Below, one piece after another: positions 20,283 through 33,015 of a stretch of 64,000 bases of DNA. The stretch covers positions 18,986,931 to 19,050,930 of the forward strand of contig CAIIXF020000003.1 of the NCBI GenBank assembly GCA_903813345.2, in the 5' to 3' direction. The stretch comes from Owenia fusiformis. Taxonomy: Eukaryota > Annelida > Polychaeta > Sabellida > Oweniidae. The number at the start of each line of letters is the position of its first letter. Within the stretch, counting starts at the first letter, position 1. The notes below the pieces were generated by a model that was not told the origin of the DNA, did not search any database, and worked only from the letters and a program-made list of their open reading frames with translations. A program made the position numbers and the translations under genes.

Positions 20283-20400
20283 CTGTACCATGTATGACAA
20301 TCCTGCCTTAAAGGAGGCATATGACGGATGTGAAATGAAGACTGTAGCTGAAAGCTGTATGAATGTGAAACCATGCCCAAAAAATCTCTGTTCTGGAAAC
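20283..20400 (+). pseudogene. Duplicate of the SOD cysteine-rich exon, donor lost
   Basis: After acceptor cgttttatag the reading frame gives [16 protein letters not shown] and KPCPK, matching exon 917-1023 with six nucleotides fewer. Upstream intron sequence (TTACATTCTGGTATT, GTGATTACAC) and the AAATAAGCTT stretch downstream also match. The GTAGAG donor of the first copy is replaced by ATCTCTG, and no VWC-like or SOD exon follows before the gap. The frame stays open to 20541, so a short truncated product cannot be excluded. Confidence 0.6.
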
Positions 20401-20479
20401 TTATTACTTGGTCAAATAAGCTTCCACACGTTTCACTTACCGGTACATTTTCACGTTATTCCAATTTCTTATTTGCTCA

Positions 20480-20740
20480 ATGAACTCAAAAGCCTCATCA
20501 GTTACACACCAACTCTCATTTACTTGCCCACTTTCACTTAAACGCTCATTCATATTTACTGTATACGCCCACGGCACACTCAATAACACGTACATCACTT
20601 ACACGCCCAATCTCATATATACATGTACGCTCATCCTCTCTCACACATCTACTCTCATTTACATGCCCACCGTCTCCTACACAGCCGCTCCAATTCACAT
20701 GCTCACTGATCCTTACTGTACCTTACAGTGCCCAAAATAC
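20480..20740. repeat. Degenerate simple repeat (TCATTTACACGCCCA type)
   Basis: Loose repetition of CTCATTTACATGCCCAC-like units. Similar short tracts lie beside the MITEs at 5520-5600 and 9600-9660. The ORF across it is a by-product. Confidence 0.5.
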
Positions 20741-21794
20741 CAATTCAGTAATATTTTTCTAATTTTCAACTAGATAAAGCAATGCCAAAGCATAGCAAAT
20801 CCCATCGAACAGCAATAGTGTCATTATAAAGTGTAATATGCTTCAAGTAGGCGGCCATTTTCAATAATGTCCGCAATTTTTATACGTGATATAGCAGGCT
20901 ATAGCACCGCTGTGCCGGGGGTTCTTGGACACTATTTGGAGTCAAATTCTTGCAGATTGATATGCCTCATGTGAGTACAAAAACAAATAAGCAAACTTTC
21001 AAAATAACCGCCATTTTTATGATTTGCGAAGGTATGCCATATTTTGTACTTACCCAGAAGTTTGTAAACAAACGTTAGTATCCAATCGGATGTAGTTCTC
21101 TGGATAAAGAGAACGGTTTAATCCGTGCAATAAATCAATATCGTTGGCCCTATTCAAATGTTAAATAACAATCCACATCGCATGTCATCAAGATAATATA
21201 TAGTTACATCCCGATGGGATTTTACATAAATTCAGATGGAAATATTTGATAAATAAGGATATAAAGTTACTTTCAGCGAGGATTCTCTATACTTTCAATA
21301 TTTATTATCAATAGTAGTATGGTCCTATCATTCCTATCTCGCGTCTCGTCATCCTCGCATATCTATATAGCAAATGGTCCAATGGACACGTACAGGGCGA
21401 CACAAAAAATGCCACCCACTAATTTTGGAATATCTTCCTCAATAAACGAGGAATCTTTGTGTGTTTTTGCGTGTAATACAAGAGTGTTCAATGAAAGAAA
21501 GACTGTTTTACTTGTGTAACATCAACAACTTTGGGGTTCAGAGATATTGCGTTTTCCGTCCAAGTATGTTGAAAATACAATTTCCTGAAATTGGGATTCG
21601 TGTCTTAGCCATTATTTGAGTCAATTCTTGATTGCTTTCATATAAATTGTCATTAATATGTAACATCAATCAATTTTTCTTAAATAATTTTGTCAAATAA
21701 GATGAACTGACTAGCTTATTGGGTAAATCTTAAGAAAAGAGATATCTCTTAATTTTCAAGTTGTTGATCCTATGCAAGCATCCCAATCTTTCTT

Positions 21795-22075
21795 GCTTGA
21801 CGATCATTGTTTGAAATTGCCGAGTTGATCATTTTATGAATAAATCATCTCTGTTCAACCAATGGACTTAAAGACATAATTTTGATTATTGATCAACAAA
21901 CTTTATGTACAAATCATCATTTTAATTGGGAAAGTAAATAATTCAATAATATATTGTGATATCATTATATCACAGCTATATTATCATCCTTGTTTCAAAC
22001 GTAGTTATTCCAAAAGTTTTTAGCAACATGCAGCAGCGAGAAATTTTGAAGGTAAGGAAGTAAAATATTTGTCTC
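21795..22075 (+). repeat. Duplicated segment, copy B (possible small exon)
   Basis: Similar to 19930-20160 but separated by 1.9 kb. Its end reads tttttag-CAACATGCAGCAGCGAG..TTGAAG followed by donor-like GTAAGG. No homologous cysteine-rich exon follows it before the assembly gap. Confidence 0.4.
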
Positions 22076-22079
22076 GTAG

Positions 22080-24654
22080 GCTTATGAGGAACAAAAAATG
22101 ATCAGAATCTATCATTTAAACAAGGGTGAATCTAAAAACTGTGAAGGGGCATGAATTTATTTATGAATCACGCATTATTTTTCCAAAATATCCATCCATT
22201 CATTCCATTTACTTTTAATTTTATTTTTAAGAGAATTCAAAGATTGCTTAAAGGTTTCGCTTAAATGGCACGACCAGAAGTGGTGACACATCGTGTAACA
22301 AATAGCAGGAGGTGACATTTTACATGCCAATGCCATGTTCACGTTGCTAACTGGCGCTTTTCAAGGCTTTGATACTCTTTAATAAATAAAAAGAAACAAA
22401 ACCAAACTGCTGGAATGGCATCACGGTGGGCCAGCGGGGAAATGGGCAATAATTTCATAAATACCTAATAATCTGGATCCCCGAGCTTATTCTAATTAAT
22501 CCCGCGTGTTAACAGCTGATTGTATACTTTGAATAAACGATGCATTATTTTGTTTTAGTGTGTTTTGATTCTTGTGGCAACATCTACGGTGTGCTGCATG
22601 CCGTAAAATGTTTTAAATTTACAAAGGACTCGTTGCACATTCTATTACCGCCTCCCCATGAAAAAAATATAAATTCACCTGATATTTCAAAATGAATGTA
22701 CTGGTTTAATTATTACATTTATGTGTACCTTGTTGACCTATATTCAGCACTGTATTGAGGAATGGGCCAATTATTAGGTCAATATTCCTGAAATGTAGAG
22801 GTGTAGATGCTAAATCAGATATCAGTTTTTTTGTCTCATTAGTGTAGTGTGTAGTGTCTGTCAAAATTCATTTGCACCCTACATATTCCTCCATCTTATC
22901 CGAACATATTATTAATTAATAAAATATAATATAGTATTTATGACGTGCACGGACCTGGGGACAATTAGAAAAATACGGCCTAATGTCACCTTTAAACGTT
23001 NNNNNNNNNNNNNNNNNNNNNNNNNNNNNNNNNNNNNNNNNNNNNNNNNNNNNNNNNNNNNNNNNNNNNNNNNNNNNNNNNNNNNNNNNNNNNNNNNNNN
23101 NNNNNNNNNNNNNNNNNNNNNNNNNNNNNNNNNNNNNNNNNNNNNNNNNNNNNNNNNNNNNNNNNNNNNNNNNNNNNNNNNNNNNNNNNNNNNNNNNNNN
23201 NNNNNNNNNNNNNNNNNNNNNNNNNNNNNNNNNNNNNNNNNNNNNNNNNNNNNNNNNNNNNNNNNNNNNNNNNNNNNNNNNNNNNNNNNNNNNNNNNNNN
23301 NNNNNNNNNNNNNNNNNNNNNNNNNNNNNNNNNNNNNNNNNNNNNNNNNNNNNNNNNNNNNNNNNNNNNNNNNNNNNNNNNNNNNNNNNNNNNNNNNNNN
23401 NNNNNNNNNNNNNNNNNNNNNNNNNNNNNNNNNNNNNNNNNNNNNNNNNNNNNNNNNNNNNNNNNNNNNNNNNNNNNNNNNNNNNNNNNNNNNNNNNNNN
23501 TTAATATTGGTAAAATTCCATTCTATCAGTGTACCATAAAATCCTTTTTAACACGGAAAGATAAAATGCATAAACTAATGTGCGCAGTAACATTTAGGCA
23601 TCATAAACATTTGTTGACTGATTATTGCAAAATTGCTGAATTAAGAAAAATGCATGGAAATCCATACCCTGCACACAGAGTCTAGTTATCGGAGTATGGC
23701 TAAGCTCTCTTTTAAGAAGCAAAGTCGAACAAATGAAAAGGGTAGGAAAATCAGTAACTTCATTCAGATTTAGCGAGAAAGTTAGTCATGCTTCAGGACC
23801 CACCCCCCCCCCAACGCACCCCCAAGTACTTCAATAACAGCTGATGAAGTAGAGTAGACATTAAGGGGGTCCAGGGTCTTGAAGCAAGACTATTCAGATT
23901 TTAGCGAGAAAGGAGAGAAGAGGGAATAAAGGTGAACAACTTGACATTACGGTGGCTTGGGAACATTTTACAAAAATGACAGAAACGTTACACATAAAGA
24001 GAGATAGTTGTTTGCATTTTGGCAAAATGTCAGAACGCATAAAAAACAAGTTGCCATGATCACGAGAAATTGTTTGCTTGCATTTGTAAAGGTTTAGATG
24101 TCACCAGACAGTTTTGGCTTCATAGAGTCGGTTAAAGGAGCTATTTTACACTGTTTTATAGTTGACTTTTGTAAGATTTGCCCCAGGCCTGATACATCAA
24201 CATCAAAGGATCCTTTAGAAGCAAAGCAGAGTTGCTAGGCTATAATACAAATACAAAGATACCTGAGTTTAAAAGCTCATGCAATGTATGCTTTTTCTCA
24301 ATCGCTATAAAAATGGAGGAATAAGCATGAAATAACGCCATTAAATTATTTAAAACTGCAAAAAAAGAACTTCATTTAAAGTTTTAGAAGAATACACAGC
24401 AATAAACATTCGAAGCTGGATAAAAAATTACATTGGTTAAATATCAGATATTTTTTATGCTTTTTCCCTCTAGCATCAATAGCTAGCTGGTAATAAATGG
24501 TTCAATTTGTGATCCATTTACACCTATGATAAGTTTGAAGAGTCAGGTGAGCTGTTATAAACTTGATTATAAATTGCTTTTTGCAAATACAATGCATGAA
24601 TAGAAAATGAAACCCCTGGAGTTATCCTTGCACAAAATAACTTTATTTACATAG
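22080..24654. other. Sequence around the gap, nothing recognised
   Basis: AT-rich DNA on both sides of the 500-N gap, with a poly-C tract near 23802-23814. No exon continuing the duplicated SOD segment was seen. Confidence 0.45.
23001..23500. other. Assembly gap (500 N)
   Basis: Exactly 500 N, a standard filler length, so the true distance between 23000 and 23501 is unknown. Reading frames spanning it are meaningless. Confidence 0.99.
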
Positions 24655-24860
24655 TGGTTTGTTTGTTTGTTTGTTCATTTGTTTGTTTGTTCATTCATTT
24701 GTTTGTTTGTTCATTCATTTGTTTTTTGTTTGTTTGTTTGTAAGCGCACCAATACGTATTTTGTCTCCTGTTTGTTCATTTGTTTTGTTTTGTTTTGCTT
24801 GTTTGTTTGTTCATTCATTCATTTGTTTTTTGTTTGTTTGTTTATTTGTTTGTTTGTAGG
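24655..24860. repeat. GTTT microsatellite with TTCATT interruptions
   Basis: Runs of TTTGTTTGTTTG interrupted by TTCATT, plus two copies of GCGCACCAATA.GTATTTTGTC. The Phe/Cys/Leu-rich ORFs here come from the repeat. Confidence 0.9.
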
Positions 24861-24931
24861 CGCACCAATATGTATTTTGTCTTCTGAAGGAGAATCCCTA
24901 CATTGAGATGAATTGTAACTGTTCTTCATGA

Positions 24932-26464
24932 GGCCAAACAAAAATATATGTCTGTTTCCTGCTCCATGTATTTTCAGATTAGGGTAGGTAGGTAGGAGGA
25001 TTATTTTATTTTTCATTAAAATTTTACTCAATTTTTTTTAGGGTAGGTCAGTCAGAAAAATATTTTATCTTATGTTTTTTGTCATCTCTTCGTTTTGTCA
25101 TTTGCTCTTAACTGCCATGAGACCTTAATTCATCATGCAATCTATAATCATTTGATCCGTACTTACTTAAAACCTTCAGATATTGAACTAAATAAACAAC
25201 TTGGTCAGGGTTCGAACTTAACTTTCTCACCTGGTATTGAAAATTGTTACGTAAGATTTTTTCTAGGTAACTAAATACCAAAGTAAGGTAGTTGTTATTA
25301 TCGCTTGAAATTGTTATTATCGAGATAAAACAAAGTTTTCCTTTACACTAGGCCTATATAATAATTATCAAGTCTATTGATCTGTTGATCTATTATCAAT
25401 TTTATTCCACCATAACATTCGAAACTTCTGGATAAAGGCCTTCATGGACATCAAATATCAGTATACTTAGCACTGGATCAGCAGAGGTTACAAAGTTGTC
25501 ATCATATTAATATATGCCTCAAAAATATAATTTTTCTGACTCTAAAATAAACAGAATCAGCTTTAGAAGACCTTAGAAGAATATTTTTAATTCAATGAAA
25601 CAATTCAGAGAAAACTTGTCTCTGTGAGAACATAACATTTTCATCTGGTACATTGGAATTCCCTCTCCCAGAGTATCATTGATGCCACGTCAGTTTCCCA
25701 CTTCAAAACCCTCCTGGACAAGGCATGGTACTCAGATCTTTACAAATAGCCACTTACTAGTGAGCAATTATCAGTTCCCTACCCTAAATTCAGTTTTAAT
25801 TTTAATAGATCAGATGGGAGAACATTACAGGGTATAAAGCCTCCACCCCTCCTAAACTTGATAATGATGATGATAAGTCATGTGATCAGATCAAACTATA
25901 ATAGACCAATCATGTGGTCTAAACATTCAAATTTCCCACTATAAACATTCCTAAGTGAAAGGTCAGGCTGATTTATGCAAATAGCTGTTGTGTTTCCGGG
26001 TTTCCCTCCCCAAGATTTTATTTTTCTTATTTCAAATCTGCATGGTAAAATGGGAATTGCAAATTTTATTGAAGGGGGTGAAACCCGAAACCAAGTTAGC
26101 ACTTAGTGTTATAGATGTCTCCCTAGCAATTGCTAGACCCCTCTGGGAGTTGATTGCGGGCCTCTATTTTGAAGAGCAAAAATGGCGAACTTTTCAAGAA
26201 AATAAACAATATTTCCTGTGTTTCAAGTGTTTTGGGGGCCCTAACGATAATATTACTGCAAATGTTCCAGGGTATGAGCAATATGGACACCTGGGCCTGA
26301 TGTGAGTAAAACATTTCAGAAGGAAATGTATTGTTTCAATCGAGTAGGGCCAGAGATAGAATATTTTATTTTTCAGTTAGATCTACTAAAAAATGTCTTA
26401 GGGTCGGGGGTTCAAACTAGGGTCGGTCGGGGTTCCGGAAACGGACATATATTTTTGTTTGGCC
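24932..26464. mobile_element. TIR-bounded element with TGA flanks
   Basis: The left end is GGCCAAACAAAAATATATG and the right end its inverse, CATATATTTTTGTTTGGCC. TGA flanks both sides (24930-24932 overlapping the end, and 26465 onward), consistent with a 3-bp duplication. Both subterminal regions carry AGGGTCGG- or TAGGGTAGG-like sequence. The interior includes a retrotransposon fragment at 25654. Confidence 0.6.
25654..25749 (+). pseudogene. C-terminal tail of a non-LTR retrotransposon reverse transcriptase
   Basis: The frame reads WNSLSQSIIDATSVSHFK then a LLDKAW-type ending and TAG. This W-N-S-L..SV..FK..LDKxW pattern is the usual C-terminus of CR1/jockey-like ORF2 proteins. A stop lies just upstream in the same frame, so only a decayed 3' fragment remains. 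A TGATGATGATGA tail at 25862-25876 fits the 3' end of such an element. Confidence 0.65.
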
Positions 26465-27609
26465 TGATCTCCATATAATTTTAATCATGTTTAATAATCT
26501 ACCAAGGACATCATATGTTTCTAATTCTGCAATCATTAAAAATAGCATGCGGTCAATTGGTAAAAAAATTGAACTGAAACTATTGTAGTTTCACAAGATC
26601 CAGAAGTCATAATTCTCCCAATACCCACAATGACAAGACCTTGCTCCATTGAGTACTACATAAGACTGAAGGAATATACTGGTTTAACAGTATGGAATGA
26701 CAATGTATAACTCATTAAAGACAATACCTCAACTGAATTACTCAACTGTTCCTGCCATAGAGGAATATGGAACAAGCCATCTGCCATTGTGACAACCTGT
26801 GGCACTGTCAAATTAAGCACAGTCTCATCCTGGTGACAACTACACCCCATCAAGCGACAGTGTTTTCATTGAGAAATAGAGGATTCATCAACAGGTGTTG
26901 CCAGGGAGATGCCAGGTAATTACGGGACAGATTTCTGCAGCAGACAATTTTGGAATAATTTCAAGTCATTAAATTCAGAGTCGGCCCATTAAAGCATAGA
27001 TATACGCCCCGAGGCTTCACATCCGCAATTTCCACATTTATTGCTTTTAGTCTACTCTTTGGAATACACCAGTACAATCAGGCACCACATTAAAATCTAT
27101 ATGACATTAATAAATGTATTTTATTTGTGTCACACAAGTTTCAAACGGTTCTCTCTGAGTCTGTATCTCTGTACATATTTAAATACTGATTCAGTGATGA
27201 GTAGCACAAGCTTCATCCTGCTTATATCTCAAAATTAAATTTTAAAAATATCAGTAAAACAGTCTAATATAAATACAAGAGACAATTTTTCAAAATGCAC
27301 AATGTGAAACAAGAAGAAACAAACAATCATTGAAAAAAACTTTAACTTCAAAAACAAGCATGAACATGATGCATTTATACCTCTTTTATCTTTGAATTTA
27401 CACATTTGTACCAAAATAGAAAATGCACTGTACGAACCCAAAAGAGTAGTGAATTAACTTTGAAGTTAGAAAATATAATTTTAAGGCTGATATGTAAGAC
27501 TTTAATATTTAAGGGTAGAAAATTAACTTTCAATTAATTATCCATCAAGCCTTCAAGTCTCAAATCATCCCCCTGTCTATCCTTTCCTCGTGTCTCTTAG
27601 GTTGAAGTT

Positions 27610-27732
27610 TGTATTAAAGAGCAGTAATATGGCTAAAATCACTTAAATAGTGCTAAAAATGGTGAAAAACTGCATGATTTTGAAATGATTTATTGCGAAT
27701 CCCCCCCCCCCCCACTGGCTACGGGCCTGAAT
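27610..27732. mobile_element. GTAGCCAGG-family fragment
   Basis: It contains AAAAACTGCATGATTTTGAA, a poly-C run and the terminal TGGCTACGGGCCTGAA. It is one end of the family seen complete at 36589 and 56514. Confidence 0.6.
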
Positions 27733-28621
27733 TCCATAGACTTGGTGCAAGTTTCAATATAATACGTACACCTTAAACCCTCTTGAGAAAGCATATCTTT
27801 AAGATTTCTGAATATTGAAACAAAGGGAAATTATCTTTTATTTATCTTCACCTTATAATTCTGGGTTGATGGGAACAAACATTCTTTAACCTCAAAGACA
27901 AAATCAGTTAATTCTTATCACAAACGTGTTATCACCTAAGTAAAGTGTTTCATTTTTATGTTGCATTTGTATATTATACACCACATTATAGGGACCTAAA
28001 TCCACACTAATATTATGTTGAAATGGTACACTAACACTTTAAGACTGTTCCTTAGTTGACAGGGTTTGTCCATTGGTTTAAAATCAAAATCATCCACAGT
28101 TCTTAATTACAGGAAAGATATTTATCATATGACAAATATAATCGTAATTGAAATGCAACTACTGGTACTCAAATCTGTATTATATAAAAGTACCAGATAA
28201 AACCACTTTGAAAGCCTATGATAATACATGGAACAATGTTCCCCTTTGAGGAAAAGAAGAGTGATTTACCATAGTGAAATCCATAACATAAAATAGAAAA
28301 CTGTATCAGATTAGATAAAAAGAGAAAAATATATAAACAGCAAAATGTGTGCTACAGCCTATTTTTGATCACAATTATGATTATAAGGAAGGGAAAAGTC
28401 CAGAACAAACCTCAAATGTAAAATCAATCATTCAATCTTCCTTATTGACAATGTCTAATATAAAAAATTTCCTCTTCTGTGGCAAGATGAAAGCCTCATA
28501 TTCACATCCACTAACTTTTTATATTTCAAATAATTCCTTAAATATGTTCAAAGAGCATTGGAAGATACTGGTGTTACTGTTATACATTTCTTTGAAATGC
28601 TTATCATTATTTTGGAGGTTT

Positions 28622-28760
28622 CCGGCCCGTAGTCAGGGAGGGTCGAGCGAACCCTCTAGTACAAAAATTATTGCAAAATCATGCAGTTCTTTACTATTCT
28701 GAGCACAAGTGATTTTGGACCAAAGTTGACAAATGTGAACCCCCTTGTGCACACTTGTGC
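28622..28760. mobile_element. GTAGCCAGG-family fragment
   Basis: It starts GGCCCGTAGTCAGGGAGGG and contains AAAATCATGCAGTTCTTTAC, TTCTGAGCAC and GTGAACCCCC. The right terminus is missing. Confidence 0.6.
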
Positions 28761-30273
28761 ATACATATAACATTGCTATGTAGGATAAGAATGGTACATT
28801 CTGCCAGGATTCATGAAGCTAATAACTAATTAACTCAGGTTGACTTATAATGCAAAGCGGAGCCTTTAAACAGGTTCTAACATCAACAGGTGACTTAATG
28901 TCCTCTGTTGTCACTATATTTTCTTTGTTTTCTGATGAATCATTTTGTGGGAAAGGAAACTGCAAACAGGAAACATATTCCTTGTTGCTTTTAAACCACC
29001 AGCTTATGAATATAATAAACAAGAGTGTCGTCTGTATTTAGGAAACCAGGTAATCTATTATTTGATGTGTTTGACTTCCTCTGGACATAAGGATCCTAGA
29101 TCCAGAATTTCTTCTTTCTTTGAGGACTTTTGGATAAGTTCAGGAGCTCAATGTTCATGATGGGTGTTTCAATGTAGAAAATCAAGATAATTGAGATCTC
29201 CTTTAGGAATAAATTGGGGATTCCGAGATCCGATCCACAGACATTTCTCCATTAACAGAAAAGTATATGGCTTCGTAGAAGTTTTCATTAAGCTTTAATG
29301 GAGCTCAAGGTGTCCTGAGAAAGAAAAATGAATGTTGTTGTGACTATGTAATCTATTGGGCCCCTAGGACGGATGAATTTACATCAATGTTTAGCTAAAA
29401 TGCAAAATGTAGACAAGCTATTGTGTTTAAAAACTTGATATGCCGTTGCTTTAGGACTCAATAGTCATAGCAAAAGTTAGAATGTCATAACTCTTGAAAA
29501 TTATTGTAACTGGATTTCAAATTAAACAAATTTTGAAAAGTTCAGATCAAACATCCTCCATTTAATTTTATGAAACTGTCCAAACTATCAACTTCAAGTA
29601 TGTATGTGAGCCTAAAACAACAATATTTTTAGCGTGAATGTCCTTAAGTGCCAGAAAAGCAATATTTTTTGTAAGAGCCGTCACCAGTTTTACCTATAGT
29701 GGGTTCAAAAGATCTTGGGCTGTCTGGTTTTGAGAATGATAAATTGATGCGCTGGGCTTGTCGCTTGTGAAGGCATGTCTGCTTTCAAGATAATTCCCCC
29801 GCAAATTTAATCCAAAAACAGTGAATTGAATTTGCATTACAAACAACATTTTAAATGACGAGAATTTCGCAGAAACATGTAGAAAGACAAGAAAATGAGA
29901 CTCTCTGTTTATTTGCTTGAGAAAGGGAGTCTAAAGTATAAATTCATTGTGCAGGCTCCAGCTTGGTACATCAAACAGGTGAGCTACAGGTAAATTACAG
30001 GTAGCAATTTACAGGTAACCTCCGGTAAAGATAAGCAAATAAGCATAGTATAGATACAACCCTGATACAATGACGCCTAATCTAGGTTAATTAGGATTAA
30101 AAGTGTTTCTTATCCACTATCACTGGCGTGAGAAACTAGAGAATTTAGAGATGTCCTATAAACCATACTGAAAAGGAGGAGCGTTTCCCTCCCTTGGTAC
30201 CTGACATGCATTATATTCTTATTAATTCTGTATGATTCAAGTATCTTCTTAAAGAAGGTGCCTTTATTCTCTT

Positions 30274-30306
30274 GCCACCCCCCCCCCCCCCCCCCCAAAA
30301 AAAAAT
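30274..30306. repeat. Poly-C/poly-A run
   Basis: A run of more than twenty C followed by A residues. Such runs are prone to length error in assemblies. Confidence 0.9.
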
Positions 30307-30719
30307 TACCATCCCCAAATTAACCTCCAGAAAAAATTACTCTCCCAAAATGTCCTGCCCTCTTTTGGGAATAGCATAGTGGCCCTCAATACCCATCAAT
30401 ACCCCAAATGGTCTAATGCATTTTTTCAATCTTAGGTAATATCTTTATTTTTATTGATTACAGTAAAATGAAACGAACAAATTTGATTATCTTGACTTGG
30501 ATACAAAAGGATATATAAGGTGTACCATATAGCTGTCTAAATTAATCATTTCAACATAAAACTTGAATCTTGTCAAGTTGTTTATTAAAAGAAACTTTGA
30601 AATTTACAAGTTTACATGCCAATAAAATATGTGTTAAATACACTCAGTATCACTTTGGTTACTAGCTTTCAAAATGTAAAAAGGCAACCACTCTGAAACA
30701 AACAAGGCAGCCAATCTAA

Positions 30720-31170
30720 TAAAAATCTATTCGGCACAATCATTTGGAAACATGAAGTTATTTGGCACATTCATTAAGAAACATGATGTCATCTAGCATA
30801 ATCATTTAGAAACGTACAGTCATTCAGTTCAATTGCAAATAAATTATATAAACTCATTCAGCACAAGCATAAAGAAACAAAGTAATTAGCACAATCATTT
30901 AGTAACAGAATGTAGTTTAGCACAATTATAATTGTCAGGAACATTTACCACATTCATATAGTGACAAAAAGTCCTTTAACACATTCATATAGAAACAAAA
31001 GTCATTCAGCACAATCATACAGAAACAGAAAGTCATATGGCACAATCATATAGAAAAAAGTCATTCGGCACTATCATTTATAAAAGAAGTCATTTGGCAC
31101 AATCATATAGAAAAATCATTCAGCACAATCATACAGAAACAAGAAACCATTCAGCACAATCATACAAACC
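30720..31170. repeat. Minisatellite, unit about 30-36 bp
   Basis: Repeats of a unit near GTCATTCAGCACAATCATAT followed by AGAAACA, with variable length between copies. Confidence 0.75.
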
Positions 31171-32939
31171 ATATCAATAACCCATAATTGGAGACACTAT
31201 ATAACATATTCTAGGGCAACAAGTTATCAAAATTAATCAGAACTCGAACTTGTTATGAAACACACCCATATTTTTTTCTAAGTAACAGCAAACATACACA
31301 GCCACCCAAATCTTTTTATAGCTCTAAAGAACATGCGCAATATTGCAACGCTCAAGATTGTCATAAGGCTATACTTGATCCCTCCTGCATGACAATGTGA
31401 ATTCTTCTCAAAAAATGTTTCATCTAAGCTTCATTCATTATTTACTTGTCAGCATCTAAATATTTCCCAGCCCAGAAGTGTTACTATATCTAGTAATAAC
31501 TAGCTGTCTTTCAGAAAAATTAAATCAAACTTGAAACATGTATTTTAAATACTGAGTGCGATCTAAAATCTAAATACATGTATATGTTTATTATTCCATG
31601 AAATAATCAATCCCGAGATTGCAGTCTGATGTTCATCATATCTTTCTGTTTCACTTCACTAAAAGGGTTATCTCAGGGTTGAAAAGAAATTAGATGTCAT
31701 GGTTTATCATCAATGACTAGATGGTGGAAATGCAAGAGTATTCCACACTCTATCAAGATTTAAAATTAAAAAGGCATGGAGTAAGTTTTAGTTAACTTTT
31801 CTGCAATATGAACAGATTCATTGATCAAAATATGTATAAGACCTTTAACAGACCAGAACAAAGTTATAAACCAAAATGATTAAAGCCCTTTTAATATGAG
31901 CATCCCTTACTAACTACACAAAAATATGCCTAAATTTTTCTATTTAAAAACTTTTCTGGAAGGTGACAAACAGATTCCATAGTAATGTTGACATAGTCAT
32001 AAGCCATGGGCTCAAAGTATTGGAGACCATTATATATGTTCTTTGAACCAATAGATGAACCAGAGCGGTCCATATTGATTCAACTTTTCAAGAATTGATT
32101 AAAATTCACATTTAACTATAAACTTCCTAATGCACCTTCTGCCATCTCAGAAAGATTCAAAGCCCTTTCTGGATTTTTCAATAATCTCACTAATTGCATT
32201 TTCATTTAAACCCACATATATATTAATACTACAGATTCAGAAAGGAAAGCAAAAACTTTTGAGAAAAGCTCATTATTTTGGTTAACAGCATGCAATTCAA
32301 ATTATCAATTGAGAGCTGATATTATTAAAGCATTGCAAGAGGAACAGTTTCTGAAAGCCACTAAGGTGTGCATATTTTATTACTCTGGTCCTTTCATCTG
32401 ACTAATGTCTCTAGTCTGTCTTCTATAGCTGTATTTGAGCACATAGAATTCTCCCTTTCGCGGTTCGCTCTTTGAATCAGAACGTTCGCAAATATGTTCT
32501 GAAAAAGCACTCAAAAAGGACAAAATTTGATTGGTCAATATTTTCCCACTATGCATTTCGCGTAGCTATTTGCGTGACCCGAAAGTTCTAAATCAAACTA
32601 ATTACGCAATTTTGTTTTTACACCCGCACGCTAAATAAAACAATGACACCATCGGAAGTATTCTTCTTTGTCATTGCTTTAATAGTCAGTATACCGAGTT
32701 TAATTAATCAATAAAAGATTGTACAATGAACAACAAAATTCGGAAACGAGTACTATAGATTTGCTTTCGGACCACTGAACAGACTTACCTAGATAATAGC
32801 GACGCGTCTTCTTTGGTCTACTGCTCAGTTGTTTGTGGGTTTTCAACGTTACTCTATAATGTAATTTGAAGATGAATACTTTTATTCAGTTGTTGCATCG
32901 ATGTTGCAGTTTGTAGTGCGGTAAGATTGGCATGAAAGT

Positions 32940-33015
32940 ATTGAAAGTCGAATGGAATTGTTTTTTCAAATATGGCGACTAGTCAACTGATCACGTGACC
33001 TTCTCTTCCGGAATA
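32940..33015. promoter_or_regulatory. Clustered YY1-, E-box- and ETS-like sites
   Basis: AATATGGCGAC (about 32969), TCACGTGACC (32991) and CTTCCGGAA (33005) lie within 45 bp in an otherwise AT-rich area. The combination is typical of housekeeping promoters, but no first exon with a donor is obvious. GC-containing inverted-like flanks (TTTCGCGGTTCGCTC at 32458, CCTCCGCGAACTGC at 33229) suggest it could instead be part of a mobile element. Confidence 0.25.

Noticed and set aside
22940-23539. Long ORFs across 22940-23539
   Set aside because: They run through 500 N and carry no information.
24659-24906. Phe/Cys/Leu-rich membrane-like ORFs
   Set aside because: Translation of a GTTT microsatellite.
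25988-26305. 105-residue ORF
   Set aside because: Lies inside the TIR-bounded element, overlaps an opposing ORF and shows no family motif.
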